A DNA stretch of 64,000 bases from an uncultured Planctomycetaceae bacterium. GTDB taxonomy: Bacteria > Planctomycetota > Planctomycetia > Planctomycetales > Planctomycetaceae. Where the stretch lies: NCBI GenBank assembly GCA_937916515.1, contig CALFSX010000235.1:1-64000 (forward strand), read 5' to 3'. A program made the position numbers and the translations under genes. The notes under the pieces are model-generated. The model saw only the letters and a program-made list of their open reading frames with translations, did no database searches and was not told the origin of the DNA. Every line of letters starts with the position of its first letter. Within the stretch, counting starts at the first letter, position 1. This document shows, one piece after another, positions 19,306 through 26,295 of this stretch.

Positions 19306-19340
19306 CAGCCGCTTTCGTTCTTCGGAAGCGGCTGATTTTG
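19306..19340 (+). terminator. Hairpin terminator after the barrel gene
   Basis: CAGCCGCTTTC pairs with GGAAGCGGCTG around a short loop and is followed by ATTTTG. The T-run is weak, so termination efficiency is uncertain. Confidence 0.65.
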
Positions 19341-19569
19341 CTGCAACCAAATATCGTTGGTGTTACCAGACGCGAACGGCTTGGCCGCGCGAAACAACCT
19401 GAGGGTATTCCAGCTTCGGGTTCATGAGAAAAACATTAGATCAATTACCCCAACAGGTTACGACTTCTTTTTTTGACCTAAATTGGCAAAATCAGCCATC
19501 CCGGATCTTTGTTGATTTGCTAACATCCGATCGCTCTGTGGGGACTTAACGAGTCCGAAACAAGCACCC

Positions 19570-19815
19570 TTGCCATCCGGACAAAGAACAGAAGCCCGTT
19601 TTGCATTTGAGACTCTGGATCACCACAACTCGTTCGGCAGGACGTTGAACGAACACTGGCCAGTTGACTACCTGAATTTGGCATCCTCCACGAACCAGCT
19701 GTTGCTGAACTCTGACAATAAACGGGCCCATCAGCCGGCAGCCCAGACAACTGATCAACGGTGGGTGCCAAGCACTGAATACGGAAACATTCAGCTAAAA
19801 CGCCTCAAGGACTGA
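19570..19815 (+). CDS. Possible small ORF ahead of the ICMT-like gene
   Basis: An 81-codon frame starting with TTG that ends 19 bp before the methyltransferase ATG. The composition is plausible for a soluble peptide (FETLDHHNSFGRTLNEHW), but it has no ribosome site and no family I recognise. The rest of the spacer from 19341 shows nothing else. It could equally be untranslated leader. Confidence 0.2.
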   Translation: MPSGQRTEARFAFETLDHHNSFGRTLNEHWPVDYLNLASSTNQLLLNSDNKRAHQPAAQTTDQRWVPSTEYGNIQLKRLKD

Positions 19816-19834
19816 GGATACGAAGGATTTTGTT

Positions 19835-20545
19835 ATGCCTGACACCGTCGTCGCAACCGCCGCTTCAATCACAGAACTACCAGGGCGTGCCGTTCGAATG
19901 CAGACCGAATCGTCGGAGACGCCGTCGTCCCCCTACGTTAAGTCCGGTCTTGAAAAGAAGCGAATCAACGTCAGCAAAGCCTGCGTGATTGGCCTGTTTA
20001 TTATGGCCGCTTCGGTCCAGAGTAACTGGGCAGTTGATGGCATAATGAGTGGCACCTGCCTGCTTATTGGCATCTCGCTGGCCGTGATTGGGTGCCTTGG
20101 GAGAGTCTGGTGCAGCCTGTTCATTGATGGGTTTAAAACAAAACAACTCGTCACCTGCGGACCGTACTCAGTTTGCCGTAACCCGCTGTACTTTTTCAGC
20201 GCCGTTGGAGCTATTGGCGTTGCGTTTGGAAGTGCCACCCTCGCTGCTCCCGTTCTTATCGCGGTGTGCTTTGCTGCATACTATCCTTCAATCATTAAGG
20301 CAGAAGAGCGAAGATTGGTGGAAATTCATGGTGACAGTTTTCGAGAATACTGTTCGAAAGTACCAGCCTTTTTCCCAAAATTCAGCCAGGCTGTTACGCC
20401 GGAAACCTACCAGATTCAGACCCGGCTTGTGATGCACAGCATGACAGAAGCAACGTGGTTTATCTGGCTAACGATGCTTGTACATTTGCTGTATCAGTTG
20501 CATCAGCGTACGGACTATCTGCCAACAATGTTCCATAGTTTTTAG
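19835..20545 (+). CDS. Isoprenylcysteine carboxyl methyltransferase-like membrane protein
   Basis: A 236-residue integral membrane protein of the ICMT/PEMT-like methyltransferase superfamily. After a ~48-residue hydrophilic N terminus come three or four hydrophobic segments, then the family signature GPYSVCRNPLYF and the C-terminal EERRLVEIHGDSFREYC motif, which form the SAM pocket. An extra hydrophobic segment closes the protein. Bacterial relatives methylate varied lipophilic or peptide substrates; the substrate here is not evident. A 31-codon mini-ORF with its own terminator follows about 100 bp downstream. Confidence 0.85.
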   Translation: MPDTVVATAASITELPGRAVRMQTESSETPSSPYVKSGLEKKRINVSKACVIGLFIMAASVQSNWAVDGIMSGTCLLIGISLAVIGCLGRVWCSLFIDGFKTKQLVTCGPYSVCRNPLYFFSAVGAIGVAFGSATLAAPVLIAVCFAAYYPSIIKAEERRLVEIHGDSFREYCSKVPAFFPKFSQAVTPETYQIQTRLVMHSMTEATWFIWLTMLVHLLYQLHQRTDYLPTMFHSF

Positions 20546-20650
20546 AAACATGGAACTCTTTCGTGAACCTTTCAGCCTGAACAGCGTCTGAACAATACAG
20601 TCGGTCAAATCAAACTTAAAACGAAAAGACTTACGAAAACAGAACACATC

Positions 20651-20746
20651 ATGTCACTGAACCAGAACATCAAATCAGGCAACGTCAACGGTATATCTGC
20701 AAAGCAATTTGCAAATGGTTCCGGCGTTGTGCCTTGGATTAAGTGA
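20651..20746 (+). CDS. Candidate 31-residue peptide before a strong terminator
   Basis: An ATG-initiated mini-ORF between the ICMT-like gene and a strong terminator. The peptide begins MSLNQNIKSGN and ends GSGVVPWIK, with no charge bias or membrane helix. An 8-base block AACAGAAC (20638-20645) just before the ORF is exactly complementary to GTTCTGTT (20751-20758) just after it, so the transcript could close into a long-range stem around the ORF. No Shine-Dalgarno site is visible. It may be a small protein, a modified-peptide precursor, or a structured RNA whose ORF is accidental. Confidence 0.4.
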   Translation: MSLNQNIKSGNVNGISAKQFANGSGVVPWIK

Positions 20747-20778
20747 CACAGTTCTGTTTGTTTGCTGAACAAATTGGA

Positions 20779-20808
20779 AGCCTGGTGTCACGAACACCAG
20801 GCTTTTTT
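20779..20808 (+). terminator. Strong intrinsic terminator
   Basis: AGCCTGGTGT pairs perfectly with ACACCAGGCT over a 4-base loop, followed by six T. It ends the transcript that contains the 31-codon mini-ORF and insulates the tRNA array. Confidence 0.95.
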
Positions 20809-20876
20809 CGTGGGCAGATTCTGCAGCAATGGCCGTGGAAACCTTTTTGATTCCCCGACCGAATCGCCTCTCAAAC

Positions 20877-20948
20877 GGATCGGTAGCTGAGTTGGCTTAG
20901 CGCCGGTTTGAAGCACCGGAGACGAGGATTCGAACGCCTCCCGATCCT
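20877..20948 (+). tRNA. tRNA-Phe (GAA), possibly degenerate
   Basis: A 72-base cloverleaf. The acceptor GGATCGG/CCGATCC is perfect, the anticodon stem CCGGT/ACCGG is perfect, and the loop TTGAAGC gives anticodon GAA. Two features are odd: the near-universal G53-C61 pair of the T stem is A-G, and position 37 is G where bacterial tRNA-Phe normally has A. The D stem is only three pairs. CCA is not encoded. It may be a decayed or noncanonical tRNA. Confidence 0.75.
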
Positions 20949-21176
20949 CTTGATCACCGCTCAGGATGCGAAGACAGCAAGCCTTGACCAGCAAGCAAAC
21001 TGGTCAACTGACGCCAATCAACAGCCGCGATCGTAGCGGATTCTGACTGCCGTCCTGCGCGAACAAAACACTTCATTTGCTGAAATGAACAGCGAAATCG
21101 ACTTACACAATAGCAATAGCTCGAACACTTCCATGAACAGTCCTTTCTATAAACAGATACCCAGTCTCCATCAATT

Positions 21177-21248
21177 GGGGCTGTGGTGTAATGGCAGCAC
21201 AGCGATCTTTTAAATCGCAAGGTAAGGGTTCGACCCCCTTCAGCCCCA
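21177..21248 (+). tRNA. tRNA-Lys (TTT)
   Basis: Acceptor GGGGCTG/CAGCCCC, anticodon stem GCGAT/ATCGC with loop CTTTTAA (anticodon TTT), and T stem AAGGG/CCCTT with loop TTCGACC are all intact. The D stem is short (GTG/CAC). The discriminator is A and CCA is not encoded. Confidence 0.93.
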
Positions 21249-21341
21249 TTGCTTCAAACGAAGCGATTATCATCCAGGCTTCGTATTTGACGCATAGCCA
21301 ACGAACTTCGACTTTTCCAGGAACAACAGTCCCGTTCCAAG

Positions 21342-21414
21342 CGGCATGTAGCTCAGTGGTAAGAGCGGCGTCCTTATAAGGCGTGAGTTGTGGGTTCGAT
21401 TCCCACCATGCCGA
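21342..21414 (+). tRNA. tRNA-Ile (TAT anticodon)
   Basis: Acceptor CGGCATG/CATGCCG and D stem AGCTC/GAGC are normal, and T stem GTGGG/CCCAC is perfect. The anticodon loop CTTATAA gives TAT, reading AUA. Most bacteria read AUA with a CAT-anticodon tRNA modified to lysidine, so a TAT tRNA is uncommon. The anticodon stem contains two G-T pairs. Confidence 0.88.
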
Positions 21415-21480
21415 AAACCGAACGCAATCAACCTGAATGGTCGCCCCGACGTCAGGAATTAAATCAGCAAACGACATTAC

Positions 21481-21551
21481 GCGCCCATGATGTAGCGGTA
21501 GCCTGCTGCCTTGCCATGGCGGAAGTGCCGGTTCAACTCCGGCTGGGCGCT
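21481..21551 (+). tRNA. tRNA-Gly (GCC), D stem disrupted
   Basis: The acceptor GCGCCCA/TGGGCGC and T stem GCCGG/CCGGC are perfect, and the anticodon loop TTGCCAT gives GCC. The D arm (ATGTAGCGGTAGCCT) cannot form a normal stem, and the anticodon stem has a T-G pair. It is either decayed or an unusual array tRNA. CCA is not encoded. Confidence 0.75.
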
Positions 21552-21573
21552 CTCGGAAACAACGAAGACATTC

Positions 21574-21777
21574 TGCGGTGTGGCCCAACAGTAAGGCAGC
21601 TCCCTGTTAAAATCTTACTCAAAACGATGGGCGCACGGTGCGCGCATGTTGACCGTAGCGACAACGGAGCGGCTCGGCGATTTTAGCGGTCCATGTCTTC
21701 CAGCCAACCACGCCACCGGGTCAAGGGCGAAGCCCTTGTTAAGGAGTTGATTGCAGGTTCGAATCCTGCCACCGCAG
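21574..21777 (+). tRNA. tRNA-Asn (GTT) interrupted by a 132-bp insert
   Basis: The 5' part (21574-21610) and 3' part (21743-21777) join into a complete 72-base tRNA-Asn with no mismatch in the acceptor (TGCGGTG/CACCGCA) or T stem (GCAGG/CCTGC). The joined anticodon arm is GCTCC-CTGTTAA-GGAGT, anticodon GTT. Between them lies dispersed element copy B (21611-21742). The hexamer TGTTAA occurs at both junctions, so the insertion point could be anywhere in the 3' side of the anticodon loop, including the 37/38 position. The gene is either killed by a mobile repeat or carries a spliced intron. Confidence 0.85.
21611..21742 (+). repeat. Dispersed ~130-bp element, copy B, inside tRNA-Asn
   Basis: Matches copies A (180-311) and C (23146-23271, reverse) across its length: TCTTACT start, CGCACGGTGCG apex, GCGACAACGGAG and GGCTCG block, ACGCCACCGGG block and terminal hairpin CAAGGGC-GAA-GCCCTTG. 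It is bounded by TGTTAA on each side of the tRNA-Asn anticodon arm. It encodes no protein. Confidence 0.9.
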
Positions 21778-21851
21778 CTGGCAGGCGTTCCAGATAGATG
21801 CGTGCAGACAAACACCCGCATCTTAAATAACGCCACCAAATTCTATTTGAC

Positions 21852-21943
21852 GGAAAAGCAAGCCGATTCGGCTAAGGCAGCTGTTTCGAAAACAGTCGAG
21901 CATGTGCAAACATGCCTTGGGGGTTCAACTCCCTCCCTTTCCG
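21852..21943 (+). tRNA. tRNA-Ser (CGA)
   Basis: A class II tRNA of 92 bases with a long variable arm (GCATGT pairing with ACATGC). The anticodon stem GCTGT/ACAGT holds loop TTCGAAA, anticodon CGA. The acceptor GGAAAAG/CCTTTCC has one A-C mismatch at pair 6-67, a mild sign of decay. Discriminator is G, as in serine tRNAs. Confidence 0.88.
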
Positions 21944-21970
21944 CCTTCTCAACTTCGCATTCCACTTCGT

Positions 21971-22043
21971 GTGTCTCTGGCCGAGCGGCAAGGGTACCTG
22001 GTTTCCAACCAAGGTCAGGCGCGTTCGACTCCCGCGCGACACT
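21971..22043 (+). tRNA. tRNA-Gly (TCC), several stem mismatches
   Basis: The anticodon loop TTTCCAA gives TCC, and discriminator U fits glycine. The acceptor GTGTCTC/GCGACAC has a mismatch at pair 6-67, the anticodon stem has C-A at 28-42, and the T stem has C-C at 52-62. Three mismatched pairs make a functional tRNA doubtful. Confidence 0.7.
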
Positions 22044-22122
22044 TGCAGGGCAGCGGCCAGCTTCGCCAGCATCTTCAACCAAGGTCGCAGAAGTTCCTGC
22101 CGCCAGTTTAATTCACGTTAAT

Positions 22123-22197
22123 TGCCGAGTAGTTTCTGTTGGTAGAAATCCGTGACTTTGAATCACGAGTTCGCTGGTTCGATTCCTGCCTCGGCAA
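22123..22197 (+). tRNA. tRNA-Gln (TTG)
   Basis: Acceptor TGCCGAG/CTCGGCA and anticodon stem CGTGA/TCACG are perfect, and loop CTTTGAA gives TTG. The T stem GCTGG/CCTGC has one T-T mismatch. No CCA is encoded. It is the last tRNA of the array; the 250 bp that follow before the next gene show nothing recognisable. Confidence 0.88.
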
Positions 22198-22451
22198 ATT
22201 ATCTTTGTGCGACTGGAGACACCGCAATTCCACTTTAGTCATAAAATCAAACACAAAGAAAAAACGCTTACGATTAACGACGCTCTACACCGGAAATCAC
22301 CTCAGAATGGAGCAAGCCAGCAGCCGAAGTTTCGGACAGAAATATTTCTTCAGCCACTTCGTCCTGTTTCCTTGTCGTCAAAACTCTGCCTCGCTATCTT
22401 CAGTGGTAAAAAAACGCCTCACAGCACAATACCCGGTAAGGGAAAAACCGC

Positions 22452-23138
22452 ATGAGCTCAAACCAGCAACTAATCCCAATTACCTATTCCACTTCCCAGA
22501 TGGCTCACATGGCCAAGGCAGTTCTGGATGAAGAGGGAATTTCCTGTGCGATTGATGGAGATCAAATCAGCGATGCATTTTCATTTTATGGCTCGGCCGT
22601 CTGCAAAGTGAACCTGTTGGTTAACGAAAAAGACTTCGAACGGGTCTCCGAACTGCTTCGCGAACTGGATGAACAGCTAAAGCCGTTGCCCCCTGATCGC
22701 TGGGCCGAATTAGCCAAGGGATGGGTTTGCGAATCATGCGCCGAAGTGAACGAACTCAACTTTGAACAATGCTGGTCTTGCTCAACACTTCGCCCCGAAA
22801 ATCCGGAAACCGCTGCATTGGAAAACGAAGAAATCGTTGAACCAATCGCTGCTGATTTTACAGACGATGAAGTCATACGATCTCAGGATGAATCACCATT
22901 CCGCCCACCAGCATCCAATACCAACGTCGCCGCAGTCGTTGACCGCGAACTTCAGGCCAGAGCTGCCAGAACAGCTTTGGTAGGATTCATATTGCCACCC
23001 GTCACTCCCTACGCGGCGATTGTCTGCGCGAAGTGCATTGCGTCGGGAAACGGGTCCAAAAAAACGTGGATCGCGTTTCTCGCCAGCATATTCCTGTGCA
23101 TAGCTTACGCCGGAATATTTCTGCTGCGGTTCCAGTAG
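22452..23138 (+). CDS. DUF2007-type signal domain with zinc finger and membrane anchor
   Basis: A 228-residue protein. Residues ~1-75 match the DUF2007 'putative signal transducing' ferredoxin-like unit (ISCAIDGDQ and KVNLLVNEKDFERVSELL). A RanBP2-type zinc finger follows (WVCESC, then CWSC after about 12 residues). An acidic linker precedes a C-terminal pair of hydrophobic segments. This arrangement suggests a membrane-tethered sensor or adaptor, but no target is known. The start was taken at the ATG that opens the DUF2007 fold. Dispersed element copy C begins 8 bp after the stop. Confidence 0.78.
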   Translation: MSSNQQLIPITYSTSQMAHMAKAVLDEEGISCAIDGDQISDAFSFYGSAVCKVNLLVNEKDFERVSELLRELDEQLKPLPPDRWAELAKGWVCESCAEVNELNFEQCWSCSTLRPENPETAALENEEIVEPIAADFTDDEVIRSQDESPFRPPASNTNVAAVVDRELQARAARTALVGFILPPVTPYAAIVCAKCIASGNGSKKTWIAFLASIFLCIAYAGIFLLRFQ

Positions 23139-23145
23139 TCATGCC

Positions 23146-23271
23146 AACAAGGGCTTCGCTCTTGCCCCAGTGGCGTAACATGCGAGAGAACGTGGAAAGT
23201 TCTAATCGTCGAGCCACTCCGTTGTCGCTGCGAAAATGACGCGCACCGTGCGATCACCATTCTAAGTAAGA
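23146..23271 (-). repeat. Dispersed ~130-bp element, copy C
   Basis: The reverse complement matches copies A and B from TCTTACT to the terminal GCCCTTGTT. The terminal hairpin has one mismatch (CAAGAGC against GCCCTTG). The first hairpin keeps the CGCA-CGG-TGCG apex although its base differs from copy A, with pairing partly retained. As in copy A, the terminal hairpin faces the 3' end of the neighbouring gene. Confidence 0.85.
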
Positions 23272-23331
23272 CGCAAAAGCGTGAGTTTTTCCTCACCCAC
23301 CGGCACCAACAGCAATCAGCTTTCTTTAGCC

Positions 23332-24597
23332 TCACCACTTCACGTCAGCCAGACTTCCATCCGCAGCAAATGGAAAGTCGTAGGGGGCACCCACCAATTC
23401 AAGGTTGTCAGATTGATCTACAATCGAAAACAGAGCCTCAGAAACTCGAGTACGTGACAGATGCAGCGTGTCCGAAATCTGCACAACGCGAGAATGACGT
23501 GGTTCAACCATGCCGATCGTTCTCAGCGCGCATTCAACGGCCTCTTTGTCCGTCGGCAAAGTGATCGGAATCATGGCTGCTTCCGGATGATTGGCCGTCA
23601 CGCAGTTAACTCTTGTCATAACATGATCAATCTGATCAACGCATCTTTGAGTCGTGAATTCAGACATTCCGATGCCCGTTGCATTTCCGTGGGTTTCCGG
23701 AGTCAGTGAACGCACGAAGATCCGCAAACACTTCGCGATGTCATTGGAAGTAGCGGCGTGATCGTTGTATTTGCGACCGACCACGTTTGCATCCATACCG
23801 GCTCCGCTGATGTTCTTGCCGATCTGGTCGACAATCAGCAAATCCAGATCAGCAACCGGCAACGTAGGCAACCACTTGCAGGCCAGCTTCAGTAATTCCG
23901 GCTCACGCACTGCAAAGTCTTCCGGCGCCACAGCTTCTATCAATGCCGTTTCGTCGTTTGCGTTTTCCAGAATCGCCAGCCCTCCAATTACGTGGCACGT
24001 TCTTAACACCTTCTCAGCGATGGAATCGATCATCTGGCTAAAGCTATGTGACAGAATTCCCTGATGATAGATTTCCGCCCCGGCTCGCTTGCCCAATCCA
24101 ATCAGCAGCATCTTGTGCAAGCCGGATTCAATTGGACCAACGAATCGGGTGTGAGGCTTCACTCGATTCACCACCAGAACATGATCAGCTTCGTGCGCGA
24201 ATCGATCAAAATGCACAGGGATGCCAAGATCCGTTTCCGCCACAATAACCGTATCCATGGTGGCCCTGATTGGAACACCGACAGATTCTTCCGTCACCCC
24301 CAATTGTGTAAGCACATCTATCTGACCTGCAACATTCCCGCCGCCATGGCTGCCCATCGCTGGAACCACAAATGGCTGCGCGCCGATGGATTTCAGGTAC
24401 AGAATTGATTCCCGCAGAATGGTGACGATGTTCGCTATCCCGCGACTGCCCGCCGTAACAGCAACCGTTTCACCATGCTTCACCACATGCTGCAAATTCA
24501 ACTTCCGCAACTGCTGGTGTACGGTCGCGGAAATATCCTCAACCGTCGTCGAATCAAATCGCTGGTGAACATCACACATTCTGGGAAACTGTTGCAC
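23332..24597 (-). CDS. LarA-like DUF2088 domain protein
   Basis: A 421-residue protein of the DUF2088 / lactate-racemase N-terminal-domain family. Visible landmarks are VTAGSRGI (nucleotide or cofactor-binding-like loop), PAMGSHGGG, VNRVKPHTRF, and GLHKMLLIGLGK. In LarA, conserved residues of this domain bind a nickel-pincer cofactor; many DUF2088 proteins are uncharacterised and may catalyse other racemisations or dehydrations. No larB, larC or larE genes are nearby, so a racemase role is only a possibility. The GTG start has GGAAGG just upstream. It lies 45 bp after the pterin dehydratase and may be co-transcribed. Confidence 0.83.
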   Translation of the reverse strand: MQQFPRMCDVHQRFDSTTVEDISATVHQQLRKLNLQHVVKHGETVAVTAGSRGIANIVTILRESILYLKSIGAQPFVVPAMGSHGGGNVAGQIDVLTQLGVTEESVGVPIRATMDTVIVAETDLGIPVHFDRFAHEADHVLVVNRVKPHTRFVGPIESGLHKMLLIGLGKRAGAEIYHQGILSHSFSQMIDSIAEKVLRTCHVIGGLAILENANDETALIEAVAPEDFAVREPELLKLACKWLPTLPVADLDLLIVDQIGKNISGAGMDANVVGRKYNDHAATSNDIAKCLRIFVRSLTPETHGNATGIGMSEFTTQRCVDQIDHVMTRVNCVTANHPEAAMIPITLPTDKEAVECALRTIGMVEPRHSRVVQISDTLHLSRTRVSEALFSIVDQSDNLELVGAPYDFPFAADGSLADVKW

Positions 24598-24642
24598 ACA
24601 TCACCTTCCAACAAGACAACGATTTTTGAACCCGATCACTGG

Positions 24643-25008
24643 CTACGCTCTTAAGTCGATCGGCAGCTGATCAATTTTGGCCGCCAGGATGAAGTCGTTC
24701 AACGACAGACCATCGATCGCATGAGTCCAGATATCAATGGTAACGTTGCGGTATCCGACAAGATGTAAATCGGGATGGTGACCTTCGCTTTCAGCAAGCT
24801 CGGCAACCTGTTGAAAGAACTGAATGGCCGCCACAAAGTTCTTTGCCGTCCACGATTTCGAAATCCGATCCGGCCCCGCCAGTACTGTCCACCCATGAAG
24901 TTGCTGATTCTGAGCAGTCGCGTCTTCAGAGCTAAGTTTAGGAACTCCGCCTTCACACGGCACGCACTTTATCGAACAAAGCTGTTGAGCTGTTGAAGTG
25001 TTAGACAC
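24643..25008 (-). CDS. Pterin-4a-carbinolamine dehydratase (PCD/DCoH family)
   Basis: A 121-residue enzyme that dehydrates 4a-hydroxytetrahydropterin, recycling the cofactor of aromatic hydroxylases. The family signature is clear: AIQFFQQVAELAESEGHHPDL with the catalytic histidine pair, then YRNVTIDIWTHAIDGLS. The annotated start is a GTG; the longer frame upstream adds about 90 residues with no family match. No phenylalanine hydroxylase is adjacent. In bacteria without one, PCD-like proteins are common and their role is unclear. Confidence 0.9.
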   Translation of the reverse strand: MSNTSTAQQLCSIKCVPCEGGVPKLSSEDATAQNQQLHGWTVLAGPDRISKSWTAKNFVAAIQFFQQVAELAESEGHHPDLHLVGYRNVTIDIWTHAIDGLSLNDFILAAKIDQLPIDLRA

Positions 25009-25406
25009 GTGATCACTTTCAATGAATTTGCAAAGCTGTAATGCAGGTACAGCGGGCGACCGGTCGGAATGACAAACAACGTTGACTGAACGCCTGGGCG
25101 TCGACAAAAACCAGCAAAAACAAATGAAGTCACCACGCAATCGCGTACTGGCAACCATCATCCTCCATTCATGGGCGAACGCCCTGAAGACCCGTTGTGA
25201 TAGTGTAGTCGATCTCCGGCAAACCATCAGTTGCAAAATCCGCCGATCGCTGTGGAGTGAAGCAAAACATGCCGCACATGTCATTTATCGGGAAATTCAA
25301 CCACGCTGACTTATCCCAGGAAGTTAAACGCCATCTGCACCAAAATCCCGTTTTCGCCTACGTTTCGACCACAGACCTGATCGGTATTTCTCGCGGAGAT
25401 AAAAAG

Positions 25407-26231
25407 ATGTTTCGTTTCGGAATTGCAATCGTTGCGATGCTCGCCCTGCTGCCCTCCGAAGTTTCAGCTCAAGGGCTGCGAGTTTCCACCGTTGTCTACG
25501 ACGCCAGTCGTCTTGATTCCACTGGCAAAGAACCGGTTGTATCCAGCAACTTTTCACTGTTTCATACCGGGCGAGTCTACGACTATGTCGAAGCTGCGGG
25601 CGAAGTTGTCATCTTTGAACCAGCGCTGAAACGCTTTACCGTTTTAAACTCCGCTCAAGGGGTCTACACAACCATTGCGTTTGCAGAAATCAAACGGCTG
25701 CTGGACGCTCGCGAACCGAAGACTCAACAATACATTGCCGACCTGATCAACCGGCAGTCTGGCGAAGCTGAACGAGCGGCCAAAATGCTGAAGTTTCAGC
25801 TGCACCCAAGCTTCGAAACAAAGTTTGATGCAGCCAACGGCAATCTGGTGCTCTCAGCCGAATCGTGGAAGTACTCCGTCAGCACGCGAGAATGGGCCGA
25901 ACCAGAACAGATTGAAAAATATCTCACCTACACAGACTGGACGGCAATGCTGAACTGTGTTCTGCACCCATCCAGCATGTTTCCGGAACCGCGCCTCGCC
26001 TTGAACGAAGAACTTCGAAAGCTGAACAATCGCATGCCAGTCATCGTTCACCTGGACCTTCGTCCGGATGAGCGCCGAGTGCTAAGAGCAGAGCATCAAT
26101 TTGTACTGAACCTGACAGACAAAGACAGATCACTGATCAACGGCTGGAATGAAACGCTCAAATCCAACGACCTTAAGAAGCTTCCTTTTCGCGGCTATCA
26201 GCAAGCAGTGCTGATTTCACAGAACAGATAA
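25407..26231 (+). CDS. Secreted protein of unknown function
   Basis: A 274-residue protein with a signal peptide (MFRFGIAIVAMLALLP, cleavage after VSA-Q). The mature part is soluble with mixed alpha/beta character (RVYDYVEAAGEVVIFEP, KRFTVLNSAQGVYTTI). GGAG lies 10 bases before the chosen ATG, and this start gives a good signal peptide; a longer frame opens 50 codons earlier. I do not recognise a family. It is divergent from the pterin dehydratase. Confidence 0.7.
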   Translation: MFRFGIAIVAMLALLPSEVSAQGLRVSTVVYDASRLDSTGKEPVVSSNFSLFHTGRVYDYVEAAGEVVIFEPALKRFTVLNSAQGVYTTIAFAEIKRLLDAREPKTQQYIADLINRQSGEAERAAKMLKFQLHPSFETKFDAANGNLVLSAESWKYSVSTREWAEPEQIEKYLTYTDWTAMLNCVLHPSSMFPEPRLALNEELRKLNNRMPVIVHLDLRPDERRVLRAEHQFVLNLTDKDRSLINGWNETLKSNDLKKLPFRGYQQAVLISQNR

Positions 26232-26295
26232 ATCAACACAACCTGCTTACCAGACAATGGTAGTCACAGGAATTGCGGGCTATCCAATCCTCTGC

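Noticed and set aside
21611-21742. Group I intron in tRNA-Asn
   Set aside because: At 132 bp it is shorter than known group I introns, and I see no P/Q/R/S core. The same sequence occurs outside tRNAs.
22044-22122. Possible extra tRNA remnant between Gly and Gln
   Set aside because: Some tRNA-like words occur (GGCCAGC, TTCCTGCCGCC) but no acceptor or anticodon stem can be formed.
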